Source of the DNA: an uncultured Mediterranea sp.
Lineage (GTDB): Bacteria > Bacteroidota > Bacteroidia > Bacteroidales > Bacteroidaceae
Length of the DNA stretch: 64,000 bases
Direction: 5' to 3'
Assembly: GCF_902493215.1 (NCBI RefSeq)
Contig: NZ_CABUOL010000002.1
Location: 235,465 to 299,464 of the forward strand
The notes under the pieces were generated by a model. It did no database searches. It saw only the letters and a list, made by a program, of their open reading frames with translations, and was not told the origin of the DNA. Shown in pieces: positions 55,371-64,000 of this stretch. The translations under genes and the position numbers were made by a program. How positions within the stretch are numbered: position 1 is the stretch's first letter; each line of letters starts with the position of its first letter.

Positions 55371-56714
55371 ATGGCCGACTTGTACAAGGGAAATCTGACG
55401 GAAGGCAGCATCACGGGCACGATGCTCCGCTTTGCCTTCCCGCTGATGCTGGGCAACCTGTTGCAGCAGTGCTACAACGTGGCCGATACGCTCATCGTGG
55501 GGCGTGTCCTCGGCGCCGATGCCCTGGCCGCCGTGGGTTCGTCGTATGCCCTCATCGTGTTTGTCACGTCCATCTTCATCGGCCTCTGCATGGGGTGCAG
55601 CGCCGTGTTCTCCATGCAGTATGGCGCGCGCGAGTTCGACGGCTTGCGGCGCAGCATCTTCTCGTCCATGCTCATCGTGGGCGGCGTCACGCTGGTGCTC
55701 AACGTGGCTTCGCTCCTTTGGCTGACGCCCGTCATCCGCCTGCTCCACACGCCGCCCGAGGTAGAGCCGCTGGCACGCAGCTACCTCTTCATCGTCTTCC
55801 TGGGCATGGTGCCTGTGTGCGTCTACAACTTCTACGCCTTCCTGCTCCGTGCGATGGGCAATTCCGTGGTGCCCCTCTGCTTCCTGCTCGTATCTGTGGT
55901 ACTCAACATCGGGCTCGACCTCCTCTTCATGCTCGGTTTGCACATGGGAGTCGAGGGAGCGGCCCTCGCTACGGTAGTGGCTCAGACGGTGGCCGCCCTG
56001 GGGCTTTATCTTTATACCCGCCGCCGTTTCCCCGCCCTGCGCTTGCGCAAGGCCGACTGTGTGGTCGACTTTCCGTCCATCCGCCGCCTGTCTTCCTATT
56101 CGTTGCTGACGTGCGTCCAGCAGTCGGTCATGAACTTCGGCATCCTCCTGGTGCAGGGCTTGGTCAACAGCTTCGGCACGGCCGTCATGGCCGCCTTTGC
56201 CGCGGCGGTGAAGATCGACTCCTTTGCCTACATGCCCGTGCAGGACTTCGGCAACGCCTTCTCCACCTTCATCGCTCAGAACTTCGGAGCCGGCCGCACC
56301 GACCGCATCCGTCGCGGCATCCGCAGTGCCGTGTGGCTCACCACTGCCTTCGCCCTGCTTGTCTCCGCCCTCGTCTTTGTGGGCGCCCCCTGGCTGATGT
56401 CGCTTTTCGTCTCCCCGTCCGAGGCAGAGATTGTCGCCATCGGCGTGGAGTACCTGCGCATCGAGGGCAGCTTCTACGTGGGCATCGGCTACCTCTTCCT
56501 GCTCTACGGTTTCTATCGTGCCGTGGCTCTTCCCTCCCTGTCGGTGGTGCTCACGGTGGTGTCGCTGGGCACGCGCGTGTTGCTGGCCTATCTGCTGGCT
56601 TCGCTGCCCCAGGTGGGCTATACAGGCATCTGGTGGTCCGTTCCCATCGGTTGGGCGCTGGCCGATGTTGTGGGCGTGTGGTACTATCGCTCCCGCCGGT
56701 TGCTTTCCCGTTAG
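55371..56714 (+). CDS. MATE-family efflux transporter
   Basis: 447 residues, twelve membrane helices in two MatE halves (about 15-175 and 240-400). Cation-coupled export of drugs or metabolites. Motifs are LQQCYNVADTLIVGR near the start and FGTAVMAAFAAAVKIDS at the second half. ATG 55371 is chosen from the promoter. A hairpin lies 27 bp after the stop. Confidence 0.9.
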   Translation: MADLYKGNLTEGSITGTMLRFAFPLMLGNLLQQCYNVADTLIVGRVLGADALAAVGSSYALIVFVTSIFIGLCMGCSAVFSMQYGAREFDGLRRSIFSSMLIVGGVTLVLNVASLLWLTPVIRLLHTPPEVEPLARSYLFIVFLGMVPVCVYNFYAFLLRAMGNSVVPLCFLLVSVVLNIGLDLLFMLGLHMGVEGAALATVVAQTVAALGLYLYTRRRFPALRLRKADCVVDFPSIRRLSSYSLLTCVQQSVMNFGILLVQGLVNSFGTAVMAAFAAAVKIDSFAYMPVQDFGNAFSTFIAQNFGAGRTDRIRRGIRSAVWLTTAFALLVSALVFVGAPWLMSLFVSPSEAEIVAIGVEYLRIEGSFYVGIGYLFLLYGFYRAVALPSLSVVLTVVSLGTRVLLAYLLASLPQVGYTGIWWSVPIGWALADVVGVWYYRSRRLLSR

Positions 56715-56740
56715 CGGCTGGGGTAGGGAGAATTGTAGAA

Positions 56741-56790
56741 CGATACTTTTCGGGGAGGAAAACACTGCTTTCCGAGTGCTAAAAGTATCG
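56741..56790. terminator. Inverted repeat between the MATE gene and the third susC
   Basis: CGATACTTTT (56741-56750) pairs perfectly with AAAAGTATCG (56781-56790), with an inner GGAAA/TTTCC stem. There is no T-run after the stem. It ends 7 bp before the susC -33 box, so it could also be a protein-binding operator. Confidence 0.55.
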
Positions 56791-56797
56791 GAAACAG

Positions 56798-56827
56798 TTG
56801 TCGTTTCCCTTTATTTTCTTACCTTTG
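56798..56827 (+). promoter_or_regulatory. Promoter for the third susCD pair
   Basis: TTG (56798-56800), exactly 19 nt, then TACCTTTG (56820-56827). Unlike the two PUL susC genes, this one has a full housekeeping-type promoter. Confidence 0.68.
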
Positions 56828-56860
56828 GAAAAAAAAGTCATAACCTGAAATTTACCGATT

Positions 56861-59605
56861 ATGAAAAGACGCTGTTTATTCCCTCTTTGTCGCGGAATCA
56901 TGTTGTATTTCGCCTGTCTGTTATCCGCCAGCTTGTGTGCACAAGTGTCTGTTCTTGAATTGCCTCCAGCCGATACACTTCTTCATGTGGGGTATGCCCG
57001 AGGCACGCTGAACAACCTGTCGGGCTCCGTGGAGCTTATCACCGAAAAGCAGATGAACAAGGAGCTGCTTTCCAATCCGTTGGAGGCCATCCAGGGACGT
57101 GTGGCGGGGCTTTCTATCCGGAAGAACAGCAACGGTACCGCTGCCCTCGAGTCCGTGCGCCTGCGTGGTACGACCTCGCTTACCAGTGGTAACGAACCTC
57201 TCATCGTGGTGGACGGTGTGCCGGGCGACCTTTCGATGCTGACTTCGCTCTATCCCACCGACATCGAGAGCTTCACCATCCTCAAGGATGCTTCGGAGAC
57301 GGCTCAGTATGGTTCGCGGGGTGCCTCGGGTGTCATCAACATCGTCACCAAGCGCGGTGCGGGAGGCAAGACGCATGTCAATTATAGCGGCATTTTCGGC
57401 ATTTCCCACGCCTACCGGCACCTGGACATGCTCGATGCCGACGCCTACCGCCAGGCGGCCGCATCCCTTGGTTACGAGGTGGTGGATCTCGGTCACAACA
57501 CCGACTTCCAGAAGGCTATCGAGCAGACAGGCATCCAGCAGAACCACAACATTGCCCTCTATGGTGGTGGAGAGCGGTCGGATTACCGCGTCTCGTTGGG
57601 CTATCAGGAGCGTGAGGGCGTTATCCGCAACGAGGCGATGAAGCTGTTTACCTCGAACATGAACCTGAACCAGAAGCTGATAGACCGTCTGCTCGATTGC
57701 GAGTTGGGCCTGTTCGGCTCTGTCAAGCGCGACCGCACCCTGTTCGACCTCCAGAAGACCTTCTACTCCGCCGCCGCCTTCAACCCCACCTTCCCTGCGG
57801 GCAAGAACGCTTCGGGCGGATGGGACCAGCTGACGACGGCCAGTCAGATTACCAATCCCCTGGCGTGGATGGAGGTGGACAACCGCGACGCCACGTCCTA
57901 CTTCAGTGCCCACGCGCGCCTCAACCTCAGTTTGCCGTTCGACTGGAAGCTGGTGCTCTTCGGCGCCTACACCTATAGCGAGACGGAAGACGACCAGTAC
58001 CTGCCTACGCCCGTTTGGGGAGGCGGCCAGGCTTATCGCGGCAGCCGTCGTTCGGAGACCTTGTTGGGCAACATGATGCTGACGTGGCAGAAGCAGAAAG
58101 GCCGTCACTTCATCGACCTGCTGGCCTTGGGCGAAGTGTCCAAAGATACCTATTCGGGCTTCTACACCACCGTCACCAACTTCTCGTCCGACGAGATGGG
58201 TTACCACAACCTGCAGGGAGGTGCCCTGCGTCCGTGGGAGGGGACGGGTTCCTACTACGACAATCCGCGCCTTGTCTCCTTCCTGGGGCGCGTCAACTAT
58301 ACGTTCGACAACCGCTACGTGCTCACGCTCAACGCCCGCACCGACGCCTCGTCCAAGTTTGGTGCCAACCACAAGTGGGGCTTCTTTCCCTCGGCGTCCG
58401 TGGCATGGAATGTGACGCAGGAAGACTTCATGCGCTCCGTCACGTGGATAGACAACCTGAAGGTGCGCCTCGGCTACGGCTTGGCGGGCAACCAGGGCGG
58501 CATCGACTCCTATACCACCATGTCGCTGGTGAAGCCCAACGGCATCGTACCTGTGGGCAATGCGCCGCTCGTCACCTACGAAAGCCTGCGCAACGCCAAT
58601 CCCGACCTGAAGTGGGAGGTGAAATACACGTTCAACGCAGGGTTCGACCTGGCCATGCTTGACAACCGCCTGCTTCTCTCGTTCAACGCCTACCGCTCCA
58701 AGACCGAGGACATGCTCTATTCCTACCACGTCAGTGTCCCGCCTTTCCCTTACAACACCCTGCTGGCCAACATCGGCTCCATGCGCAACAGCGGCCTTGA
58801 AGCGGCCGTCGGCTTCACACCCCTCCGCACCAGAGACATGGAGCTGACCGTCAACGCCAACGTCACCTGGCAGCGCAACAAGCTTCTCTCGCTGAGCGGC
58901 ATGTATGACGGCAAGTGGATTTCGGCCGCCGAATACACGGCCATCGCAGGTTTGGACGGTGCCGGCTTCCACGGTGGCTACAACAACATCGTCTATCAGA
59001 TTGTGGGGCAACCTCTGGGTGTGTTCTACCTGCCCCATTGCAACGGCCTTGTGTCCGACGGTAACGGCGGCTACAAGTACGACATTGCCGACCTCAACGG
59101 TGGGGGCGTGAACATGGAAGATGGCGAAGACCGCTACATTGCGGGTCAGGCCGTACCCAAGGTGATGCTGGGCTCCAACATCAGCTTCCGTTACCGTCGG
59201 TTCGACGTGTCGTTGCAGGTCAATGGCGCCTTCGGCCACAAGATCTACAACGGCACCGCCCTGACTTATATGAACATGAACAGCCTGCCCGACTACAACG
59301 TCATGGCCGATGCCCCCGCCCGCATGATAACGGATCAGACGGCCACCGACTACTGGCTGGAGAGCGGCAACTACGTCCATTTCGACTATCTCACGTTGGG
59401 TTGGACGCCGCCCTTGCGTGAGGGCAAGCTGCTGAAGAGCATCCGCCTGGCCTTTACCGTCAACAACCTGGGCACCCTCAGCGCCTATTCGGGCTTGACG
59501 CCGCTCATCAACAGTACGCAGGTCGACTCCACGTTGGGGGTCGATGACAAGCGTACCTATCCCTTGTCGCGTACCTATACGCTCAGTCTTAGTTTGAACT
59601 TCTAA
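56861..59605 (+). CDS. SusC-like TonB-dependent receptor lacking the N-terminal extension
   Basis: 914 residues, about 150 shorter than the other two SusC proteins here because the carboxypeptidase-like N-terminal domain is absent: the plug begins soon after the signal peptide (ending LCAQ, about 30). SusC signatures remain: VDGVPGD, FTILKDASETAQYGSRGASG and a barrel ending in LSLNF. GC-rich like the core genome. The partner SusD follows after 19 bp; no degradative enzyme is adjacent, so the ligand may be a peptide or a small glycan processed elsewhere. Confidence 0.93.
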   Translation: MKRRCLFPLCRGIMLYFACLLSASLCAQVSVLELPPADTLLHVGYARGTLNNLSGSVELITEKQMNKELLSNPLEAIQGRVAGLSIRKNSNGTAALESVRLRGTTSLTSGNEPLIVVDGVPGDLSMLTSLYPTDIESFTILKDASETAQYGSRGASGVINIVTKRGAGGKTHVNYSGIFGISHAYRHLDMLDADAYRQAAASLGYEVVDLGHNTDFQKAIEQTGIQQNHNIALYGGGERSDYRVSLGYQEREGVIRNEAMKLFTSNMNLNQKLIDRLLDCELGLFGSVKRDRTLFDLQKTFYSAAAFNPTFPAGKNASGGWDQLTTASQITNPLAWMEVDNRDATSYFSAHARLNLSLPFDWKLVLFGAYTYSETEDDQYLPTPVWGGGQAYRGSRRSETLLGNMMLTWQKQKGRHFIDLLALGEVSKDTYSGFYTTVTNFSSDEMGYHNLQGGALRPWEGTGSYYDNPRLVSFLGRVNYTFDNRYVLTLNARTDASSKFGANHKWGFFPSASVAWNVTQEDFMRSVTWIDNLKVRLGYGLAGNQGGIDSYTTMSLVKPNGIVPVGNAPLVTYESLRNANPDLKWEVKYTFNAGFDLAMLDNRLLLSFNAYRSKTEDMLYSYHVSVPPFPYNTLLANIGSMRNSGLEAAVGFTPLRTRDMELTVNANVTWQRNKLLSLSGMYDGKWISAAEYTAIAGLDGAGFHGGYNNIVYQIVGQPLGVFYLPHCNGLVSDGNGGYKYDIADLNGGGVNMEDGEDRYIAGQAVPKVMLGSNISFRYRRFDVSLQVNGAFGHKIYNGTALTYMNMNSLPDYNVMADAPARMITDQTATDYWLESGNYVHFDYLTLGWTPPLREGKLLKSIRLAFTVNNLGTLSAYSGLTPLINSTQVDSTLGVDDKRTYPLSRTYTLSLSLNF

Positions 59606-59624
59606 ATAAAGAAAGGAGACCGTC

Positions 59625-61262
59625 ATGAAACAACATACCCTCTTCCCGTTTGTCGCCACCCTGTTCTTCGTCCTGCTTCTGGCCGGGTGCAGCCGTTTTT
59701 TGGAGGAAAATCCCCGCGACGGCATCAGTGAAGACCAACTGGCCACTTCCTTGCAGGAAGTCTATCGTTTCCACGTAGCCACGCTCTACAATCACGTAGG
59801 AGGTTGCGAAGACAGCCAGGGCCTGCAAGGCACAGGTCGTGGCGTTTACGACCTCAATACCTTTACCACCGACGAAGCTATCATGCCCACCCGCGGTGCC
59901 GACTGGTACGACGGCGGCTTCTGGCAGGGACTTTATCTCCACCGCTGGGGTGTCAGCAACAATGCCATTTTTCACACGTGGGAATACCTCTACAAAGCCG
60001 TTGTCCTCTGCAACCATTCGCTGGTCAAGATAGATGCCTATGCCGCCGCCCGCCCCGCCGACGATGTGGAGCCTTATAGAGCCGAGGTGCGTGCCCTGCG
60101 TGCCTTGTTCTATTACTACCTCATGGACCTCTTTGGCCGTGTGCCCCTCATCAGGCATACCGATGACGCCTCCGCCGACCTCCTGCAGGTGGAGCGGAGC
60201 GAGCTTTTCCGCTTCATCGTGTCCGAACTTCAAGAAGTCTTGCCTGCCTTGAGCGGCGAACGCAGCAACCAGCCGGGTGTTTACTACGGCCGCATTACCC
60301 GCCCCGTCGTGTGGTTCCTGTTGGCCAAGCTCGCTTTGAATGCCGAGGTCTATGCCGACGACGACTGGACAGACGCACTCCGCCCCGACGGCAGGCAGCT
60401 GTTTTTCGATGTGGACGGCGTGAAGATGGATGCCTGGCAGACCGTCTGCCACTATTGCAACCTGATAACCGAAAGCGGATATACTCTGGAAACTGACTAT
60501 CGGAGTAACTTTGCCGTGTTCAACGAGTCTTCGTCCGAGAACATCTTCGTCATCCCCATGAACAAGACTCTTTACACCAACCAGTTCATCTACCTCTTCC
60601 GTTCGCGCCACTACAACCATGCCAAGGCCCTCGGCTTGGGAGGCGAGAACGGTGCGTCGGCCACGCTCGATGCGCTCGATGTCTTCGGCTACGGCACGGA
60701 CGAGGAAGATCCCCGTTTCCGCCTTTGCTATTATGCCGACGAGGTGACCGACCTGCAAGGCAATCCTGTCCTGCTCGACGACGGCCGTACGCCCCTTGTC
60801 TATGAACCCCGCTGTGTGGAGCTCGACCTTTCGGGCAAGGAATATGAGAAGACCGCGGGTGCCCGCATGAAGAAGTACGAGGTCGATCCCACGAGCTTGA
60901 AAGACGGCAAGTTGGCCGACAACGACATCGTACTTTTCCGCTATGCCGACGTGTTGCTGATGCAGAGCGAGGCCAAGGTGCGTGCCGGCGGCAATGGCGA
61001 TGCCGAGTTGGAGCAGGTACGCCGTCGGGTGGGAGCGCCTTCACGTCCGGCTACGCTGGAGACCTTGCTCGACGAACGTCTGCTGGAGCTGGCTTGGGAG
61101 GGCTGGCGCAGGCAAGACCTTGTCCGCTTTGGCCTTTTCACCCGTGCCTACAGCCATCGTCCGCAGGTAGAGGATGAGGCCACCGGTTTCACCACCGTCT
61201 TTCCCATCCCCGAGAAGGTCATCAGCATGAACCCCCAGCTGCGTCAGCACAAAGGTTACTGA
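59625..61262 (+). CDS. SusD/RagB-family lipoprotein
   Basis: 545 residues. The lipobox ends at Cys22 (LLLAGC) and is followed by SRFLEENPRDGIS. Typical tetratricopeptide-like SusD regions (VRALRALFYYYLMDLFGRVPLI) and the C-terminal LLDERLLELAWEGWRRQDLVRFG signature, seen as ERLLELAWEGWR, are present. Partner of the preceding SusC-like receptor. Confidence 0.93.
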   Translation: MKQHTLFPFVATLFFVLLLAGCSRFLEENPRDGISEDQLATSLQEVYRFHVATLYNHVGGCEDSQGLQGTGRGVYDLNTFTTDEAIMPTRGADWYDGGFWQGLYLHRWGVSNNAIFHTWEYLYKAVVLCNHSLVKIDAYAAARPADDVEPYRAEVRALRALFYYYLMDLFGRVPLIRHTDDASADLLQVERSELFRFIVSELQEVLPALSGERSNQPGVYYGRITRPVVWFLLAKLALNAEVYADDDWTDALRPDGRQLFFDVDGVKMDAWQTVCHYCNLITESGYTLETDYRSNFAVFNESSSENIFVIPMNKTLYTNQFIYLFRSRHYNHAKALGLGGENGASATLDALDVFGYGTDEEDPRFRLCYYADEVTDLQGNPVLLDDGRTPLVYEPRCVELDLSGKEYEKTAGARMKKYEVDPTSLKDGKLADNDIVLFRYADVLLMQSEAKVRAGGNGDAELEQVRRRVGAPSRPATLETLLDERLLELAWEGWRRQDLVRFGLFTRAYSHRPQVEDEATGFTTVFPIPEKVISMNPQLRQHKGY

Positions 61263-61284
61263 TGGTGCGTACACATGCGCTGCC

Positions 61285-61316
61285 TGAAGGGGAAATCCGC
61301 TGCCTTTACCCCTTCA
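61285..61316. terminator. Hairpin between convergent genes
   Basis: TGAAGGGG (61285-61292) pairs with CCCCTTCA (61309-61316). It overlaps the last codons of the DUF1847 gene and could stop transcripts from the susCD side. Confidence 0.45.
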
Positions 61317-61962
61317 AGCCGAATTTCTTCCGATAGTACGACTCCGCCGTGTAGAGCGCGGCGGCGGGGTTGTTGCCCGTCACGCGGTCTTTGGTGACGA
61401 GGGTGGTGGCGTAGGCCTCGGAGTACTTGTAGAACAGGCTGTCGTGCCCCACGCAGAGGCCGATGACCACGTTCAGGTCCGTCTGTGCCTCGTTCAGCAG
61501 GCGCGCCTGCAGGATGGGGTTGCACATGGCCGCCCCGATGGATTCGCACGCCTGCGGGATGCCGATGGACGATTTCGCCTTGCCCGCCACCTTGCAGATT
61601 ACCGCCAGCGGTTCGAAGCCGTTGGCTTGCAGGATGCGGGCAAAGATGCGTGCCTCGCGGATGAGGCCGATGCAGTGGGCGATGCCTATCTTGTGTGCCC
61701 CTATCTTTCGGGCAAACTCCATGATTTCCTGTACGCGCGTCCATTGGCAGTAGCCTTCGTATTCCACTTCGGCGCTGGCCACCATGATGTCGTGGTTGCG
61801 CGGTTCGTCGTAGCGCTCCAGTGCCCATTGCAGGTCTTCCTCCTTCAGGTGGGTGGTGGGGCAGAATTCGGGATACGTACGGTTCTGGTACTTGCAGTTC
61901 TGTGTGCCGCAATCCACGCACGAGTGGCGGGTGGGCGATGAGGGTTGTTCGGAGGTATTCAT
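61306..61962 (-). CDS. DUF1847 cysteine-rich protein
   Basis: 218 residues from ATG 61962; the longer frame to 62028 adds an implausible N-terminus. An N-terminal metal-binding-like segment has CVDCGTQNCKYQ and a further Cys in FCPTTH. The conserved body includes GIAHCIGLIREARIF, CESIGAAMCNPI and GLCVGHDSLFYKYSEA. The family function is unknown; the Cys pattern suggests a metal or cluster site. Confidence 0.82.
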   Translation of the reverse strand: MNTSEQPSSPTRHSCVDCGTQNCKYQNRTYPEFCPTTHLKEEDLQWALERYDEPRNHDIMVASAEVEYEGYCQWTRVQEIMEFARKIGAHKIGIAHCIGLIREARIFARILQANGFEPLAVICKVAGKAKSSIGIPQACESIGAAMCNPILQARLLNEAQTDLNVVIGLCVGHDSLFYKYSEAYATTLVTKDRVTGNNPAAALYTAESYYRKKFGLKG

Positions 61963-62104
61963 AGGGTAGATAATGTTTTTTATGATTGTTGCGAGGGTAA
62001 AATTACGTGCTTTCCGCCAAATGGGCAAACGGTTCGGCGATTTTTGTGCGGAGAGTGTCGTGAGGGCAGAGGAGGGGGACTTGTGCCCCTCCTCGGCGTA
62101 ATCT

Positions 62105-62515
62105 TCACTTCACCGTGATCCACACGCCTTCGCCCCGTTCCTTGGCTTCGACGATGAGTTGCTTCACCAGGCGGACGTAGAGCGTGGAGCACTCCAGCTG
62201 GCGCGACTCCTCGTTGTATTCGCCCACGAGGATGCACCCCTCGGTGTCCGTGGGCAGGTTGCCCGCATGGATGCGGATGCCCTCGAAGAAGGGCACGTTC
62301 AGCAGCAGAGGCAGCCACTTGCCGAACTTGGGGCTGAGGGTGATTACCACAGGATAGCGCCCTTCGGGGATGGCCGTGCGGCCCTTCACCTTGCGTTCCT
62401 TCTTCAGGTCGCGCCACGTGGGCTCCATCGTGTCGCACATTTCCTTTCCGTCCACGGCCAGCACGCCCAGCGTGCAGCCTTTCCTTTTAGTAGTTCTTGT
62501 CAATGTCAGTTCCAT
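62105..62515 (-). CDS. DUF5675-family protein
   Basis: 136 residues, no signal peptide. It contains EGRYPV, RIHAGN and DTEGCILVG; the H...GC arrangement recalls L,D-transpeptidase-like or phage-associated wall enzymes, though this is uncertain. It overlaps the end of the VirE-like gene by 29 bp, so the two are translationally coupled. Genes of this kind often travel with VirE-like genes near Bacteroides accessory loci. Confidence 0.72.
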   Translation of the reverse strand: MELTLTRTTKRKGCTLGVLAVDGKEMCDTMEPTWRDLKKERKVKGRTAIPEGRYPVVITLSPKFGKWLPLLLNVPFFEGIRIHAGNLPTDTEGCILVGEYNEESRQLECSTLYVRLVKQLIVEAKERGEGVWITVK

Positions 62516-64000
62516 CTTTTCTGAATTTTAGTTTTTGATAACTGTCAACTGTTGACTGTTGAATGTATCCTCGGTATATCCATTGCCGAAGCATTTTGTA
62601 GGTGCCTTCCTCATTCTTGCCTTCCCTCAACCGCGTTTGTACCACTTCCCGAAAGGTAAACTGGTCGGGCAGCAGTTCCAGCAGGTTACGCGGGCCCTTG
62701 TGGCTGCGCAGGTTGACGGTTTGTGCCTCCTCGATGTCCGCTCCGAAGAATTCCATCTTGCAAGCCAGGTCGTACTGGAGCGACCAGCGGATGAAGTCCT
62801 CGAAGGTCTTGTCCCATTGGCAACCGTTGGCCACGTAGAGCACGCACGCCTTCAGGTAAGCTATCACGTTGGCGCGGAAGGAGAGGTTTTCGTACACGCG
62901 GCTTTGCGAGAGGCGGGCGAAGTCGGCACACTCCTCCTTCAATGTTTGCGCCAGCTTGTAGGCCTGCGGGCAATCTATCAATCCCTGCGCCTTCACGAGG
63001 TTTTCGATGTAGGGGCGCAGCTCCTCATCGAAGGCGGCGTCGTAGGTGCCATAGACAGGCATCTCCGCGCCGATTTCGCGCTCGGGGATGGTGCAGAAGT
63101 TGATGCGGCTTATTGGCCCGTCCGTCAGTACACGGCTGAAGTATCGCTTGCCTTTCTGAATGGTCGTGGCGGCATTCCAGTTGAAGCGGATGGTCACCTT
63201 CTCCGTGACGCTCTGCACGCCCACACGCGTCTGTCCGTAGCGGTTGCCGGGGTCGAAGGACAGGCACATAATCTGGAACTGCTGCCCTGTGCGCCCTGTG
63301 CCCTTCAGCGCATCGAACTGGTCGATTTCGTTCAGCTTCGTGTAGAGGAAGTGACCGTCCGCCTCGGCCATGCGCATCACGAAGGCGGGGTTCGTCATGT
63401 CGGCGTCAATCTCCTGGATAATCAAGCCTTCGGGTCGCTGGCGCTTGTCCTTGTTGGCACCCTTCGAGGTCACCTCGTTCTTCCACTCCCGCTCGCGTCG
63501 CAGGTTGTCCTCGTCGCGGCGGCGGATGTCGGCCATGATGCGGTTGATGGGTTCCGAGATGCAGTCCTTGCCCGCGCCCGTGCCTGCCATCAGCACGTTC
63601 ATCAAGGTGGCTTCGTGCTCCACGTTGTCAATGTATTTAAACCTTACGCGATGCAGGTGCGCCCCCAGCGAGGGGAAGACGGCGTGCGCCACGGCTGCCT
63701 TGTAGACGTCGGGCGTGCGGCTCACCAATAGTTTGATTAGAGCAGGCAAGCGCTTTGGTAATGGAGAATTGAGAATGGATAATTGAGAATTATTATCCTC
63801 GTCATCCGCTGGCCATTCTCCATTCTCAATTTTCAATTCTCCATTATTCAGTGCTTCTTTCAACATCTTCGGCATCGAGTACCACTTCGCCGAGCAGGCG
63901 GAGTGTATCAGCCCCCGCATCTCCTCCTCGGACAGGCCGTAGCGTGGCATCACTTGCAGGAGCAGCGCCTCGTCGTTGTCCGCAATGTAGCGCAGGTGCG
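62487..64000 (-). CDS. VirE/DUF3987-like protein, partial (5' end beyond the window)
   Basis: The reading frame is open to the right edge (the residues before the ATG at 63953 read HLRYIADNDEALLLQV), so the true start lies outside. At least 504 residues are visible. It resembles Bacteroides VirE-N/DUF3987 proteins (primase/helicase-like). A P-loop-like GTGAGKD is present in which the usual Ser/Thr after Lys is Asp. EIDQFDALKGTG fits a Walker-B-like region. An AT-rich inverted repeat is translated in frame at 63765-63848. The role in the cell is not established. Confidence 0.8.
   Translation of the reverse strand, partial: HLRYIADNDEALLLQVMPRYGLSEEEMRGLIHSACSAKWYSMPKMLKEALNNGELKIENGEWPADDEDNNSQLSILNSPLPKRLPALIKLLVSRTPDVYKAAVAHAVFPSLGAHLHRVRFKYIDNVEHEATLMNVLMAGTGAGKDCISEPINRIMADIRRRDEDNLRREREWKNEVTSKGANKDKRQRPEGLIIQEIDADMTNPAFVMRMAEADGHFLYTKLNEIDQFDALKGTGRTGQQFQIMCLSFDPGNRYGQTRVGVQSVTEKVTIRFNWNAATTIQKGKRYFSRVLTDGPISRINFCTIPEREIGAEMPVYGTYDAAFDEELRPYIENLVKAQGLIDCPQAYKLAQTLKEECADFARLSQSRVYENLSFRANVIAYLKACVLYVANGCQWDKTFEDFIRWSLQYDLACKMEFFGADIEEAQTVNLRSHKGPRNLLELLPDQFTFREVVQTRLREGKNEEGTYKMLRQWIYRGYIQQSTVDSYQKLKFRKDGTDIDKNY
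63760..63849. repeat. GAGAATTGA inverted repeat inside the VirE-like coding sequence
   Basis: The left arm (63760-63792) and right arm (63813-63849) are inverted copies of the ATGGAGAATTGA-type repeat otherwise found between genes (35726-35762). In the reading direction it encodes NNGELKIENGEW, a short acidic loop, and NSQLSILNS. The frame is kept throughout. Confidence 0.85.

Noticed and set aside
56921..59746. 941-codon open frame opposite the third susC
   Set aside because: Same composition effect; the plus strand encodes a full SusC-like barrel.

Overview
The window looks like the chromosome of a gut member of the Bacteroidaceae (Bacteroides/Phocaeicola type). It carries three SusC/SusD outer-membrane uptake pairs, surface lipoproteins with BACON and DUF1735 domains, a serine-type sulfatase with its anaerobic maturase, and S46 dipeptidyl peptidases. 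Many genes are preceded by the Bacteroides -7 element (TAnnTTTG), often with a TTG/TTTG box 19-20 nt upstream. No rRNA, tRNA, CRISPR array, transposase or integrase was seen.

Layout. 1-18.9 kb: two convergent polysaccharide-utilisation loci (PULs). The left one (+) has SusC, SusD, a GH29 alpha-L-fucosidase and a sulfatase. The right one (-) has SusC, SusD, a DUF1735 lipoprotein and an M60-type metallopeptidase. They meet at a strong two-way terminator near 9.03 kb. Fucosidase, sulfatase and mucin-type O-glycopeptidase together suggest foraging on host mucin. In both loci the enzymes are separated from susCD by a terminator and a fresh promoter. 19.3-25.3 kb: housekeeping block with rng, a 30-residue mS38/COX24-like gene, HU, mutY, ssb, a gldE-like gene and an Sfp-type transferase. 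25.6-29.6 kb: a periplasmic protein of uncertain family, a cobalamin riboswitch with its own promoter and terminator but no recognisable target gene, and a two-component system. 30.1-36.1 kb: transglutaminase-like protein, DUF3805/3806 protein, ABC-F ATPase, PHP phosphatase and two thioredoxins. 36.1-42.7 kb: tandem DPP11- and DPP7-type peptidases, the sulfatase-maturing radical SAM enzyme (ChuR/anSME) and a DUF4369 lipoprotein. 42.8-53 kb: acyltransferase, phosphoesterase, ECF sigma factor, stand-alone MetH reactivation domain, dihydroorotase, dolichol-phosphate-mannose-synthase-like glycosyltransferase and mfd. 53-61.3 kb: DMT exporter, a split LysO lysine exporter behind a 245-nt leader, a MATE exporter and a third SusC/SusD pair without enzymes. 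61.3-64 kb: DUF1847, DUF5675 and a VirE/DUF3987-like gene that runs off the right edge.

The most unusual features are these. (1) The cobalamin riboswitch forms a free-standing transcription unit. (2) Five intergenic arrays have the same design, a short palindrome repeated every 22-23 bp, but four different sequences; one sequence occurs twice, 47 kb apart. (3) An intergenic-type inverted repeat is translated in frame inside the VirE-like protein. (4) The M60 gene changes base composition sharply at a domain boundary. (5) The split lysO operon has a long structured leader.
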